NCBI RefSeq assembly: GCF_004664715.2
Contig: NC_051071.1
Span: 1,388,001-1,452,000 of the forward strand
DNA length: 64,000 nt
DNA from: Peromyscus leucopus
Taxonomy: Eukaryota; Chordata; Mammalia; Rodentia; Cricetidae
Reading direction: 5' to 3'
The position numbers and the translations under genes were made by a program. Below the pieces are notes generated by a model, which searched no databases, was not told the DNA's origin, and was given only the letters and a program-made list of their open reading frames with translations. Below are positions 45,586-56,335 of the stretch, in pieces. The first letter of the stretch is position 1. Every line of letters starts with the position of its first letter.

Positions 45586-45586
<1 letters not shown>

Positions 45587-45888
45587 CCTCAAGACCAAAA
45601 GGTGCAGGAACAGACACTACTGGGTGGAAGTGGGTGCACTGGGTTCTCTCTCTTCTCACCCTGGTCTCTTTAGGAAATCATGTATGCTCTAGTTAACTTT
45701 TAACACGCTGAGTATGACAGACACTGTGGCCGATGCCCAGCAGGCTGGCTCAGGTGAATGGCTTCCTTATCACAGGTGACACAGGGAGGCTCTTCTGGCC
45801 CTGCTGAGCCCTTGTGCTTGGAATGCATGTGTGACTACAGCAGTCTGGGTGTGCTGCCCTCTCCACTTCTCCATTTCCACTGACCAGC

Positions 45889-46157
45889 CCTCACATGCAT
45901 GGTCCACAGCTATGTCTGCAGCACCCCTGGCCTTCACATGCATGGTCCACAGCTGCGCCTGCAGCACTCCTGGCCCTCATTCATGCATGGTCCACAGCTG
46001 CGCCTGCAGCACCCCTGGCCCTCACATGCATGGTCCACAGCTGTGCCTGCGGCACCCATGGCCCTCACATGCATGGTCCACAGCTGTGCCTGCAGCACCC
46101 ACGGCCCCCATTCATGCATGGTCCACAGCTATGCCTGCAGTACCCCTGGCCCTCACA
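45889..46157. repeat. Minisatellite, 43-46 bp unit, six copies
   Basis: Each unit reads catgcatggtccacagct, then (a/g)(t/c)gcctgcagcac, a CC-rich stretch and ggcc. Units of 43 bp (cctcacatgcat) and a longer form (cattcatgcat) alternate. Because 43 is not a multiple of three, all plus frames are open for over 100 codons without implying a protein. Confidence 0.9.
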
Positions 46158-46334
46158 CACACTGTTGGGCTCTGAGGTTAGGTGTGAGAACTTGGAGCTC
46201 ACAGGATAGTATGTGGTGGGTGTGAATGACAGACATGGTGAAGGGAAAGGGGAAAGAAGAGAGCTGGGCCCCTGCATATACTAGGTAAGAAGACAAACCC
46301 CAGGTTTTGACAGGCCTGGTTTAAACCCCAGTGC

Positions 46335-46445
46335 CTGGCCAGGAATGGTGGCACAGACCTGTAATCTCAGTACTTGGCAGAATTGTGAGTTCAAATCTGG
46401 CCTTGGCTTCCTAGTGAGCCACCACACCAGACAGACAAGCAAACC
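46335..46445 (+). mobile_element. B1-like SINE fragment
   Basis: 'ggaatggtggcacagacctg' and 'taatctcagtacttggcaga' are B1/proto-B1 features, diverged. Confidence 0.6.
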
Positions 46446-47840
46446 TGAGCTCCCCATAGCTCTAGCTGTAAGGCCTCAGCCCATTCACAGACCTCCTATA
46501 CCTGTGTTCCCATCTAAAAAAGGAAGTCCAAAAGCCGTGAAGGTCCTCGGAGGCTATAGAGAGGGTCAGCAAGATGGTGACTAGCAAGTGTGTACCTAAC
46601 TCAGTGCCAGACAAACCAATGGCGAGGCAAGGCGGCAGCAGAATGTCACCATCATTGCTGACATTTATTTTAGGCTGAATTGAGACCTGAAAAAGGGCAG
46701 AGCCCACACAGGCTCTGAGGCAAGGGGTGGGTCAACATAACCGGGTCATAGGGCTAGACCTGACTGGAGGAGAGTGTAAACAAAGGAGACCAGACAGTCC
46801 CCCAGAGGCAGGCTGAGCATTTGGGCCCTCCCTCCACATAGTTTAGGCAGCTCAGATCTGCCTGTGACAGGATTGCTCTCACTAAATGTGAGGAGTACAT
46901 GACAGGGTGAGGCCGGAAAGGAAGATGATGGCTGGAACCCAGGTTCAGATGGTGGGCGCCTGCCATGGGCTGGGATGCAGTGGTACCTATTGCGCAGGTA
47001 AGGGATGCCCAGGAAGCCTCTCCTGCCCCTGTTATCCCTGCTCTGGCTGTGCCTGCACAGGGCTGGGTACCTCAGAACAGTGCAAGGAAGGCTGCTGGAG
47101 TGACTTCCTGCCCCACCCAGGGTGAGCGCAGTACATGGCCAGTCTACCCACACCCCCGGGCAGAGAATCTATCTCCATTTGGGGGCAGGAAAGGGGGGGG
47201 GGGAATGTGCATTGTTACCCACAGGAGGAAGCAGGGAGATTGCTCTTAGAGACAGCATGATTAATGTCTGCGATGTGATTTATGAGCAGAGATTAGGAAA
47301 AGCAGATCAGAGCAGCCGGAGGAGAGCAGTGTCAGCCAGAGGTACTGGGCAGGAGTGCGGGGGAGGATCTCGGGAGAAACTGGAGAAATTCCGGGACGGA
47401 CGGACGGGCACGTGGCTGGAATGTAAGACGCGGCTTCCCAACTCCGGGACGGGATTTCCTGCAGGAGCAGAGTTCCTCGAGGCTACTAACAAATAGACTC
47501 TCATGTGATGGACAGCAGGGGAAGCCAGGCCCTTGAATCCGGGGATGGTTCCAGCTTTGACCAGGCTTCTCCAGAGGGATATGGGCTGAAATCTCTTCTT
47601 AGCCACAGGTTCACTTCCCACAGCTCCGGTCACCCTGTCATCCTCAGTCCAAATATTTAGCAGAAATTTCCAGAATTAAACATCCACAATGTTATTTTAT
47701 GTCCAGCTCTGAGTAGTGAGGTGAGAACTCAAGTGGTCCTGTTCTGTCCTACCATGACGTGACCCATCCCTTTATCCAGAGCATCTACCCTGTACTTACT
47801 ACCCACCTGTCAGTCACTTTGTAACACTCTCCATGATCAT
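46446..47840. other. Unique intergenic sequence with CpG-bearing patch
   Basis: No transposon was recognised. 47320-47480 is relatively CpG-rich with a short ACGG tandem. See findings. A G run lies at about 47191-47200. Confidence 0.45.
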
Positions 47841-47841
47841 G

Positions 47842-48260
47842 GTGAGTGTGTGTGTGTGTGTATGTTGTGCATGTGTGTGTTGTGTGTGTGTTGTGTGTGT
47901 GTGTGTGTGTGTATATATGTGTGTGTGTGTGTGTATGTGTGTTTAGTATTGTGTGTGCAGTGTGTAATGTGTATGTGCATGGTTTGTGTGTTGTGTGTAT
48001 TTAGTGTGTGTGTAGTATGCATAGTGTATGTGTAGTGTGCATAGTATATGTGTGTGTTGTGTATGTAATATATGTGTGTTTAGTGTGTGTGGTATATGTA
48101 TATATGTTTGTGTGCAGTGTGTGCATATGTGTAGTATGTATATATGTGTGTTTATGGAATATAAGTGTGTAGTGGGGGGCCTATGTGGTGTGTAGTGGGG
48201 GGCCTATGTGGTGTGTAGTATGTGTGGTGTATATGTGTGTGTAGTGTGTGTGTATACAGT
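47842..48260. repeat. Degenerate TG-rich tract with internal 24-27 bp duplications
   Basis: TG, TATG and GTAG units run for about 0.4 kb. A unit containing gtgtagtggggggcctatgt is present twice at about 48168-48210. Confidence 0.9.
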
Positions 48261-48337
48261 TGACCATTCTGCATCCAGTGAATCCAAATTCGTGGATTCA
48301 ACCAAAGTTCTAAAATAATAAAAAAAACAACAACGAG

Positions 48338-48475
48338 ACCAGAGATGGCTCAGCCTGTAAAGACGCTGGCCGCCAAACCTGACAACCTGAGTTTAATTCT
48401 TGGAACCCACATGGTAGAAGGACAGAACTGGAGAACCGAGTCTCACACACTCCAAATAAACACATGTAGAAAACA
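48338..48475 (+). mobile_element. B3-type SINE
   Basis: 'agagatggctcagcctgtaa' and 'tttaattcttggaacccaca' are B3. The tail is degraded. Confidence 0.75.
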
Positions 48476-50115
48476 AAACTGCGTCAATTGTGAATATGTC
48501 CATCCAGACATCGTTCTGGTCATGAACAAAGCAGTGTGGCTAATACTTGCACAGCACTTACATTGCTGCAGGGTCTGTGTCATCCGGAGATGATTTCCTG
48601 TCTGCGGGAGGGGTGCACAGCCCTGTGCAAATGCCACACCACTTGTCCTAAAGAACCCAAGCACCCACACTGCCCTGGTCCTCAGGTCCTGGAGCTCTCC
48701 ACAGATAGCCTGGAGGATGGTGCGCAGACATCCTGAAAAGAGATAGGGAGGTACACCACAGAGGCTTCCTGTAAGCAGCTGGCCCACCCATCCTGAGGCT
48801 GCAACCCTGAAATACGCAGGGTGATTGGAGCCCAGGGAGGAGCTGCGATGTGGCCCAGGTCCCAAGGCCCCGGCTGACAGAGCTCCCTCCTTCTGGGACA
48901 GTCAGCCTCTCCTCTCTTCAGGCTGTTCGCTGAGCTCTACGCAGGGTGGAAATGCTTCTTCTCAAACGGGGTCTCAGGATAGTCAGAGCAGGATGCGGGG
49001 AGGAGCTGTCTGGAGTTCAACCCTGCAAGAAACCCTCTGCCAAGGCCTGCCCCAACCCCTGCTAAGCATGGTCAAAAGGGTGTTCTCTGTCCACCTCTGT
49101 TTCTGTCCTCTCTCTGCAGAAGGGACCCTAAAACACCAGAGCAGGTGCACACTGCCTGCCAGCACCTTGCACCAGCAGGTCCTCTCAGACACTCAGAGCA
49201 CAGTTTACAGACCTGTAAACCCTAACAGGGAGGTGAAGTAAGTGACCGTGCCGCAGCCAGCAGACACAGGACCAGGGGCTCACCCTGGCCCTCTGTTGGC
49301 CTTTCACAGAGAAAGACATCTCCCTCCCGGAGAATGTCATTGCCCAGCTTCACTACCTGGGACTCACATCTGCCTCACAGGATGTGAAGGGACGGGAGAG
49401 AAAGCAACATCTTGCCATCCACCCCAGCTCCTTCTCTTGAATGAGACGTGAATATTAGCTATGGAAATATTTCAGCTGCTCCCACCAGCAGCTGAGACAT
49501 GGTAACTGTTCCGTCAACTTTTCCTGGAAGCTTTTTATTTGAAATCTTTGCACCTGTATCATACAATGTGTATACTTCTCCCTTTTGTGTTTTTAACCAT
49601 AATTATCTCCCTAAATTAGAGTTTTCATCACCGCCATTTTTATGAAAACAAAGGCTCTTCCAGCATGTAGCCTGTGAGAATACAGTCACCACACCCACCC
49701 CTGTGATTCCAACTCTCTTTCTTCCCCCGGCTCCCCAGGGTAAATGTTCAAGCCAAGTGGGAAAGTTCTAGAAACACAACAGCAGCTCCCTTCCGGAAGC
49801 TCTGGGATACAGCTGCCGAAAAGCTGCCGGTGGCTTCTGTAGCTCTCGGTGCCCAAGGGTGGTATTTCAGGGTTCCTCCTGGTCTTGGCTTTAATTTCTG
49901 TATTTTTCCCCCCTTGACCCTGATTCCCACAAGGCTGACCCCGACAGAGCTGTGCACCACACATGCATGGGACTCAACCATCAGAATAAACTCATGGTAT
50001 CTTTTTCCTAGGTGTATGTTACATGTGTGCACAAGTGTGTGTGTATGCATGAGTGCACTTCTGCATAGGGATGGCAGAGGTCACTGATGGGTCACTTCCT
50101 TCATCATTATCTTAT

Positions 50116-50116
<1 letters not shown>
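48476..50116. other. Unique intergenic sequence, about 1.6 kb
   Basis: No gene was recognised. Frames of up to 140 codons exist on both strands at 48443-49241 without family resemblance. 49440-49680 is AT-rich and non-repetitive. Confidence 0.45.
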
Positions 50117-50169
<53 letters not shown>

Positions 50170-50177
50170 CAGATAGA
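50117..50177. repeat. (GATA)n microsatellite
   Basis: About 14 GATA units with one GACA variant, at the tail side of the antisense B1 that follows. Confidence 0.95.
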
Positions 50178-50282
50178 TTTTTTGAGACAGGGTTTCTCTG
50201 TGTAGCTTTGTGCCTTAGGCTGGCCTCGAACTCACAGAGATCTTCCTGGCTCTGTCTCCCAAGTGCTGGGATATGTATATGG
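50178..50282 (-). mobile_element. B1 SINE, minus strand
   Basis: 'tttgagacagggtttctctg', then 'tgtagctttgtgccttaggc' and 'cctcgaactcacagagatct' are antisense B1 of the cricetid form. Confidence 0.85.
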
Positions 50283-50400
50283 GTGTTTTGCCTGCACGAA
50301 TGTCTGGGTGCCACAATGATTGTGGAAGCTGGAAGAGAGCATCAAATACCCTGGAATTAGAATTACAGACAGGCCTGGGAGTAGCGCAGTGGACTGCCAG
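50270..50400 (-). mobile_element. B2/B3-type SINE fragment, minus strand
   Basis: 'gtatatgggtgttttgcctg' and 'gaagagagcatcaaataccc' are antisense B2-superfamily sequence abutting the B1. Confidence 0.6.
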
Positions 50401-50874
50401 GTTCAGCCTCCTGTAAGTGCTGGACATGTAGACTTGGCGGGAAGCTCCAGCTTTTCTTTTCAAGGCTCCACCCTCCCCCAACTGTACAGCTCCCCTGTGA
50501 CATCAGTTACTTTCCCTACTTCGGACTCCATAAAGAAATCAGAGAACGATTTTGTGTTTTCAAAGTGCATGTCAACATATAAAACAAAGTTCCACCGTGT
50601 GCTCCTTTCCCCCAAATTGCATTAATTCAAACTAAAATAACAAAGGGAAACAAAACGAAAGCCCCGCCCCCTTCTCGGAGGTCTCTAAATGGCATTTCCA
50701 GGAGCTCTGCTACTGCTCTGCCAGGGGCACTTTCCCAGTTTCTCTCGTCCAGAAAAAAAAGTTCAACATGGATCAGAGAAAGCAGATTTTTTAAACACAT
50801 GGACTCTCAGGTTAATGAAAATGCCACCTGTTGCAAGTATTTACCACCCCCAGATACTGGTATTACTTTGGATC
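50401..50874. other. Unique intergenic sequence
   Basis: Nothing recognisable is seen here. 50520-50650 is AT-rich with a following CCCGCCCC box. Confidence 0.4.
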
Positions 50875-51200
50875 CGCCTGTTTTCTATTGCTATAACAAA
50901 ATACCTCCATCTGGATTAGGTATAAGCACAGAAGGTTTATTTAGGAAAGCCCAAGGTTAAGTGGCTATTGATTTGACTTCCGGTGACAGCCTCATAGTAG
51001 ATGGCACATGGCAGAAGCTTGTGCAGGAGAGGAAGTGTCGATAGCGAGACAGAAAGCCAGCGAGCAGAGAGGGGTCAGCCTTCTCTCAAGGTCCCACCAG
51101 AACTATATTAATCTCTTCCAAGGGCACACACACCCTTAGTGAACTATCAGCCTCCCACTAATCCTCTCGAAGGTTCTACTACCTCTTGATATCACCGCAC
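50875..51200 (-). mobile_element. Ancient MaLR-like repeat, minus strand
   Basis: 'ctattgctataacaaaatac' and 'cagaaggtttatttaggaaa' resemble the antisense end of MST/MLT-type LTRs. It is strongly diverged. Confidence 0.45.
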
Positions 51201-52919
51201 TGAGGAGTACATTCCCGAAAAGTAAATCACTGGGGGACAAATTGCAACCACACTGTAGCCAATATGAATACCAAAATGCCCAGCTCACACATAGACAAAG
51301 GTAGAACAATCCTAAACAAAGCTCCAGCAAGCATAATCCTGCTTTGTCCAAGTGTCTGATGGCCAAGAATCCTTGGAATGCAAGGATGGTCCACATCCAA
51401 AGTGAGCAGGAGTACAGAGCTTCGACCCTCCTGATCGCTCGGTGGATATGTTAGAGGCATTCCGTCTATCAAGGGCCAAGGCAAGAAGTCCACAAAGCAG
51501 TTTCGTTTTACCCTGTTCTAGAAGTCTCAGCAACCCTGATACCTTTGCCCATACCCAGACACCATGCAGTTCCATTCCATCCTCTACAGGTGAATGACAA
51601 TGAGACTTCCCTCACTGAGAGACATCATTGACCTGTCACCTACTCATAAGTGAGCCTTGCGGTGTGCCAGGCATGGAACATCACTGGGAACAAGTATAGA
51701 AGAGTGCTCTGGCCCTAAACCCTGCTTTCCAAAGCCCTCAAGGCAGATAGACACTGCTTCCAACCAGTTCATCTGCACCAAGATGGCCAAGGAAAACAGA
51801 CACCTGTCCTCAGGTCATACTGGACATGGCACCCAGCACAGCATCCAGGGCTCAAACACCATAGGTCACGGCCCTGGCTGGTGAGTCCCAAAGATGGGGT
51901 GGATGGGGAGGAGGTAACACTGCTTTAGGGGCTGAGATACCAGCAGGGCCCAGGGAAGCTAGGATTTGAGCATCCATCTCCACTGAGACCTCCTAAAACA
52001 GACTAGAAGGAACAAAACCAAAAACTCACTGTAGAGGACCTAAGATCCCTCAAGGCTCCCCATTCCAGCATGAGGCAGGCTCATGCTAAGGTGGAATACT
52101 ACAGTAAAGATGAACTTGACCCGGCCTAGTCCTCATATCCTGGTAAGAGACTGACAAGTGCTGGGTAGGGACATGCCCTCCTTCCCCAGCAGAAGAACTC
52201 TGGAGGCCAAGCACAGGAGCTCCAGATAGGAGGGCACAAAGGAGTGCCAGGGTTGGGCCCTTGCCTTTGTCTTGAGTGCGAGGAGGTGTCCAGGCCCCGG
52301 GCCAGCAACACATGCAAAAGAAGCAGAGCTCCTCATATACAGCATCTCCAGTATCTCCCACACACCGCCACACCTGACCCCAACAGCCCTCCAATCCCTG
52401 CTTCACGGATTAGCAAACAAGTTCTCAGCGGCTCAGCTAGTGGAATGGCTGAGTCAAGAGCTGAGCTCACAGCCCATGTTCGCCATTGTGACAGTGCCTC
52501 TCAGACAATAGAGCGTCACTGAGGGTTACTGAGTATGGGAGTGGTGGGGATATTCTGAAAAGGGGCTGAGTAGAGGGATGGTATATGAAACCAGAGATAG
52601 AAACCTGGTCATGGCCTTGTCCCTCAGGGGTAAGGAGTGATGTGGGATAGCAGGGCATGCACCGATGAGGACTAGAAATCTATGGCAGAAAGGAGGTTCC
52701 TGCCTTCTGCAGGGTCCAATGGACTTCTCAGCTCTGCTCTCAGGCCTGGCCAAGACTTCCCAGCCCCCCCCCCAGCCCCCCCCCCCCCCCCCCCGGCCAC
52801 AGAGCAGACCTGTTCAGCAGTCCCAGGGCCCCAACAAAGGCTGCTCTAAATCCCAGGTCTCCTGTAGAGCAAACCCAGCTGGTTGTCTCTCTAAGTACCC
52901 TTTCTGTACTTTCTCAGAG
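51201..52919. other. Unique intergenic sequence with C run and MIR relic
   Basis: A MIR-like antisense scrap lies at about 52380-52460. A C-rich run with only short AG interruptions lies at 52763-52795. No gene was recognised. Confidence 0.4.
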
Positions 52920-53282
52920 TGAGTTGTCTGTACTGGGGTTCTGGGCTGAGGTTATCTGTGTTGGGTTCTGGGCTGAGGTTATCTGAGTTGAGTTGTCTGT
53001 GTTGGAGTTCTGAGTTGAGTTGTCTGTGTTGGAATTCTGGGTTGAGGTTGGCTGACTGTGTTAGGGTTTTGGGTTGAGGTTGGCTGGCTATATTGGGGTT
53101 CTGGGTTGAGGCTGCCTGGCTGTGTTGGGGTTCCGGGTTGAGGTTATCTATGTTGGGTTCTGGGTTGAGGTCGCCTGGCTGTTGGGGTTCTGGGTTGAGT
53201 TGTCTGTGTTGGGGTTCTGGGTTGAGGTTATCTATGTTGAGTTCTGGGGTGAAGTTGGTTGTTTTGGGGTTCCAAGTTGGAG
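52920..53282. repeat. Degenerate minisatellite, about 27-37 bp units, about 11 copies
   Basis: Units built on 'ggttctgggttgaggtt' plus variable linkers (atctatgttg, gtctgtgttg, ggctggctat, cgcctggctg). Linker types recur in a patterned order. Frames stay open on plus (81 codons) but encode only a repetitive low-complexity string. Confidence 0.9.
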
Positions 53283-54668
53283 CTCTTTTTTACTTGCAGG
53301 TTGAGTACCCAGAGAGGACACCCCTCCTCCTCACTTAGCAGAAAGTGTGAGCAGGTAGGGACAACAGGACTGAATGCCGCTGCCATTCTGGCTGGCGGAG
53401 GCACAGCTGGGCCTGTGAAAAGAAAACATGAGATCCATATTAATTTTCTGTTTAGCAGAATTTGAATTTCAAATTAGCTTCTGTGTTGGTTCAGACTGAC
53501 TGCAGCCTGTCTCCTAGGGCTGTCAATCAAGCCAACCACATTGGCCCCCAGGGGACTGTGCATAAAGACAGGCTGGGGGCTTTGTACCGATGCGGGAAGG
53601 CAGGTGAACCCCAGACACTGTATTTGGGGTTGGGAGGTCTCAAACCCCTCCCTGTGTTTCTGCACCAGTCTTCTCCCAAATTACCTGCCTGGGGCCCCCT
53701 CCAGTTGTCGGGTCTACATTCATTTTGCTCAACTCCACAGCCTGCTGTTTGTCATGTGACAGTTAAGGTAAGACCACACTCTCGAGCATTTCCTGCTTTA
53801 CATGCCCACCCAGAGTCTGTCCTGGGCTCCTACAACCTGGCACTGAGCCCAGCAAGAGAAAACCCATTGCCACTGCCTGTGATGCCCAGTCCCTGAGAAC
53901 TACAGAGCCAAGGAGGTAATGTGGGACTCTCCAAGGAGGCCAGAGTGTATTCTCCACACCAGCCTGGAGGCTGAGCCAAGCCCACATGGCTCTGCTTTTG
54001 CAGGTGCCTGTGGAGAAGGGTCCCAAGCTCACTGGGAGGCAGGGAGAGTGAGACGTTGATGAGTGAGTGCTGCCCTGAGCACTGGACAGCTGGGACAGTG
54101 AGGTCCGGGGACACTGACCTTGCTCCAATCCCTGCAGCTGGCAGAGTCTAGACTTGGACCTGAACCCTGGCTATCTGGTTCTTCTCAAAGCCACAAGCTG
54201 CCCTCACCAAAGGGGCAGAGAGAGGAGCTAACAGCGACTGAGATGGCTCTTGAGTCGAAACCCAGAGCTGGTCAGAGCAGCAGAGAGCATCTATCTCGAG
54301 TCCCTCGGCCACACTATTTTAGAACATTGTCCACAAGGACTGTCCATAGCAACCCATAAATGCTGGCAAAAGAATTCTGGGCAGGGCATGAAGGGTGCTC
54401 AGGACGCAGACTAGTCTGCATGAAAGGACAGTGGAGGGGCAGAGTCAGCAGTCAGTAAACGAGTGACTCTGAGGTCAGCTTCCAGCAATTACACTTCAGT
54501 GCAGGGCCACTAGTGTGCAGAAGGGGCCATGCTGAGGGGGTGACGACTCCGGGAAGGTCGCGTTTGTGCACTGCGGGACAGACGGACAGATGGAGCACAT
54601 GTGGTCCTCCATGCTTGCTGCTCAGTTTTGCCATGAATCGAATGCCACTCTGAAGAGTAACATCTGTT
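53283..54668. other. Unique intergenic sequence
   Basis: A plus frame at 53462-53896 is open for 144 codons and begins in AT-rich non-repetitive sequence, but it matches no recognised protein. No transposon was seen. Confidence 0.45.
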
Positions 54669-54685
54669 AAGAAACTAGAAAGTAA

Positions 54686-54862
54686 GCCTGGCAGCGGTGG
54701 TGGCATGTCTTTAATCCCAGCACTTGGGAGGCAGAGACAAGTGGATCTCTGTGAGTTCGAGGTCACCCTGATCTATAGAGCAAGTTCCAAGACAGCCAGG
54801 GCTACACAGAGAAACCCTGTCTTGAAAAACCAACTCACCCCCACCACAAAGAAAAAGAAAGA
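54686..54862 (+). mobile_element. B1 SINE with 17-bp TSD
   Basis: A full B1 ('cagcggtggtggcatgtctt' to 'ccctgtcttgaaaaacc') has flanks AAGAAACTAGAAAGTAA exact at 54669-54685 and 54863-54879. Confidence 0.92.
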
Positions 54863-54887
54863 AAGAAACTAGAAAGTAAATGGATCG

Positions 54888-55010
54888 AGACATGGTGACG
54901 CACACCTGCTGTTTGGCCCAGCACTCTGGGAAGACTGAGGCAGGAGGATCACTACAAATCTGAGGCCAGACTGAGCTAAAATGTGAGATTCTATCAAGAA
55001 CAATGAAGGA
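54888..55010 (+). mobile_element. Old B1-like SINE
   Basis: 'atggtgacgcacacctgctg' and 'actgaggcaggaggatcact' mark a diverged B1/proto-B1 just downstream of the younger B1. Confidence 0.6.
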
Positions 55011-55660
55011 AAGTCGTGCAGATGCACAGGTTATGGGAACAGCTTAATCTCTGTACCACGTCCCAGAGGAACGGAGTGCAGAGAAGCTGAGGAAGGCTGC
55101 GGCTGACTGACTGTCTTGGAAAAAACTTGCAGGTTTTTAGAATTCTTTTTCTTGCGGAAACATCTGGTTTCAAGTCTGCGTTTTTGGCAGCCTTGCCCTA
55201 TCCTCTGTTTATAGTCCCTTGTCACTGGTGGGGTGAGGATGATGCTGTTGAAGGAAGGCAGAGCACGGGGAAGCACTGGGGAGAGGGACCAAGGCAGACG
55301 ATGATGCTACAGGCCAGTACCACTGAGGACCTAATGTGTGCAAGCCCCACCTGAGCACTTCTGGATGGCAGTCCACGTTCCACACTCCTTGGAGATAGTA
55401 ATGCCAGCTTCCTTTTATAGCCACCCATGAATATAAAGCTCCCACTGTGTGCTGGCACTGTACACACACTTCTCTGCAGGCCCACTGAATGGCCGGCACT
55501 GGAAGGCACTTATATCAAGGGATGGGTGCTGCAAACAGTGACTTCAACTTTGAGCTGGCCAGTATCACTAAAGCTCCCACTGTGTGCCGATACCAACTAA
55601 GTACTTTCGGACATGCCCATTTGGTAGCTAGCCCACATACAAAACTGCTCAAACTAATTA
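55011..55660. other. Unique intergenic sequence
   Basis: Nothing recognisable is seen here. The phrase 'agctcccactgtgtg(c)' occurs twice, at 55437 and 55571, about 134 bp apart. Confidence 0.4.
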
Positions 55661-55661
55661 A

Positions 55662-56075
55662 CTGTGCTGGATAGTGTTGTGTCAACTTGACACAAGCTAA
55701 AATCATCTGAGAGGAAGGAAATGCCTCCATGAGATCGGGGCCTGTAGGCAAGCCTGTAGGGCATTTTCTTAATTAGGGATTGAGGAAGGAGAGCCCAGCT
55801 CATTGTAGGTGGTGCCATCCCTAGGATGGTGGTCCTGGGTGCTATAAGAAAGCAGGCTAAGCAAGTCATGAGGAGCAAGCCAGTAAGCGGCACCCCTCCA
55901 TGGCCTCTGCATCAGCTCCTGCCTCCAGCTTCCTGCCGTGTTTGAGTTCCTGCTTTGACTTCCCTCAGTGATGGACCGTCACCTGGAAGTGGAAGCTGAA
56001 ATAAACTCTATCCTCCCCAAGTTGCCTTGGTCATAGTGTTTTATCACAGCAATAGAAACCCTAGCTAAGACACTA
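55662..56075 (+). mobile_element. URR1-like hAT element, plus strand, near full length
   Basis: 'gttgtgtcaacttgacacaa' at 55676 through 'tataagaaagcaggctaagc' and 'aatagaaaccctagctaaga' covers the whole element. Confidence 0.8.
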
Positions 56076-56097
56076 CCTGACTTCAAATCCCAGCTCT

Positions 56098-56335
56098 GGG
56101 GGCTGGGAAGACGATGTCTCCACAGTTCAGAGCACTTACTGCTCTTGCAAAGGATCCAGGTTCAGTTCCCAGCACCACATGGAGCTCACAACCATCTCTG
56201 ACTCCAGTTTCAGTGCATCTGACGCCTTCTTGTGGTCTCTGTAGGTTCCTTTGAACATGCAGAGTGCACATAAACTCATGCAGACATGCATGCATGCATA
56301 CACATAAACAAAAATACATAAATAAAAATATTCAG
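56098..56335 (+). mobile_element. B2-type SINE
   Basis: 'gttcagagcacttactgctc', 'ggttcagttcccagcaccac' and an AAATAAAAAT-containing tail. Confidence 0.75.

Noticed and set aside
45889..46157. CRISPR-like array (conserved 18-bp block with intervening sequence)
   Set aside because: The 'spacers' are as conserved as the repeats, the genome is mammalian and there are no cas genes. It is a minisatellite.
45831..46225. Three overlapping frames with HGPQL-type repeats, a candidate repeat protein
   Set aside because: The unit length is not a multiple of three, so each frame jumps between translations, and all arise from the minisatellite.
52920..53282. CRISPR-like or coding repeat
   Set aside because: Core and linkers are both degenerate and recurring. 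It is a minisatellite with no cas context.
53462..53896. 144-codon plus frame as a novel small protein
   Set aside because: No recognisable domain, signal or family. Its length is within chance for this composition, and there is no exon or promoter context.
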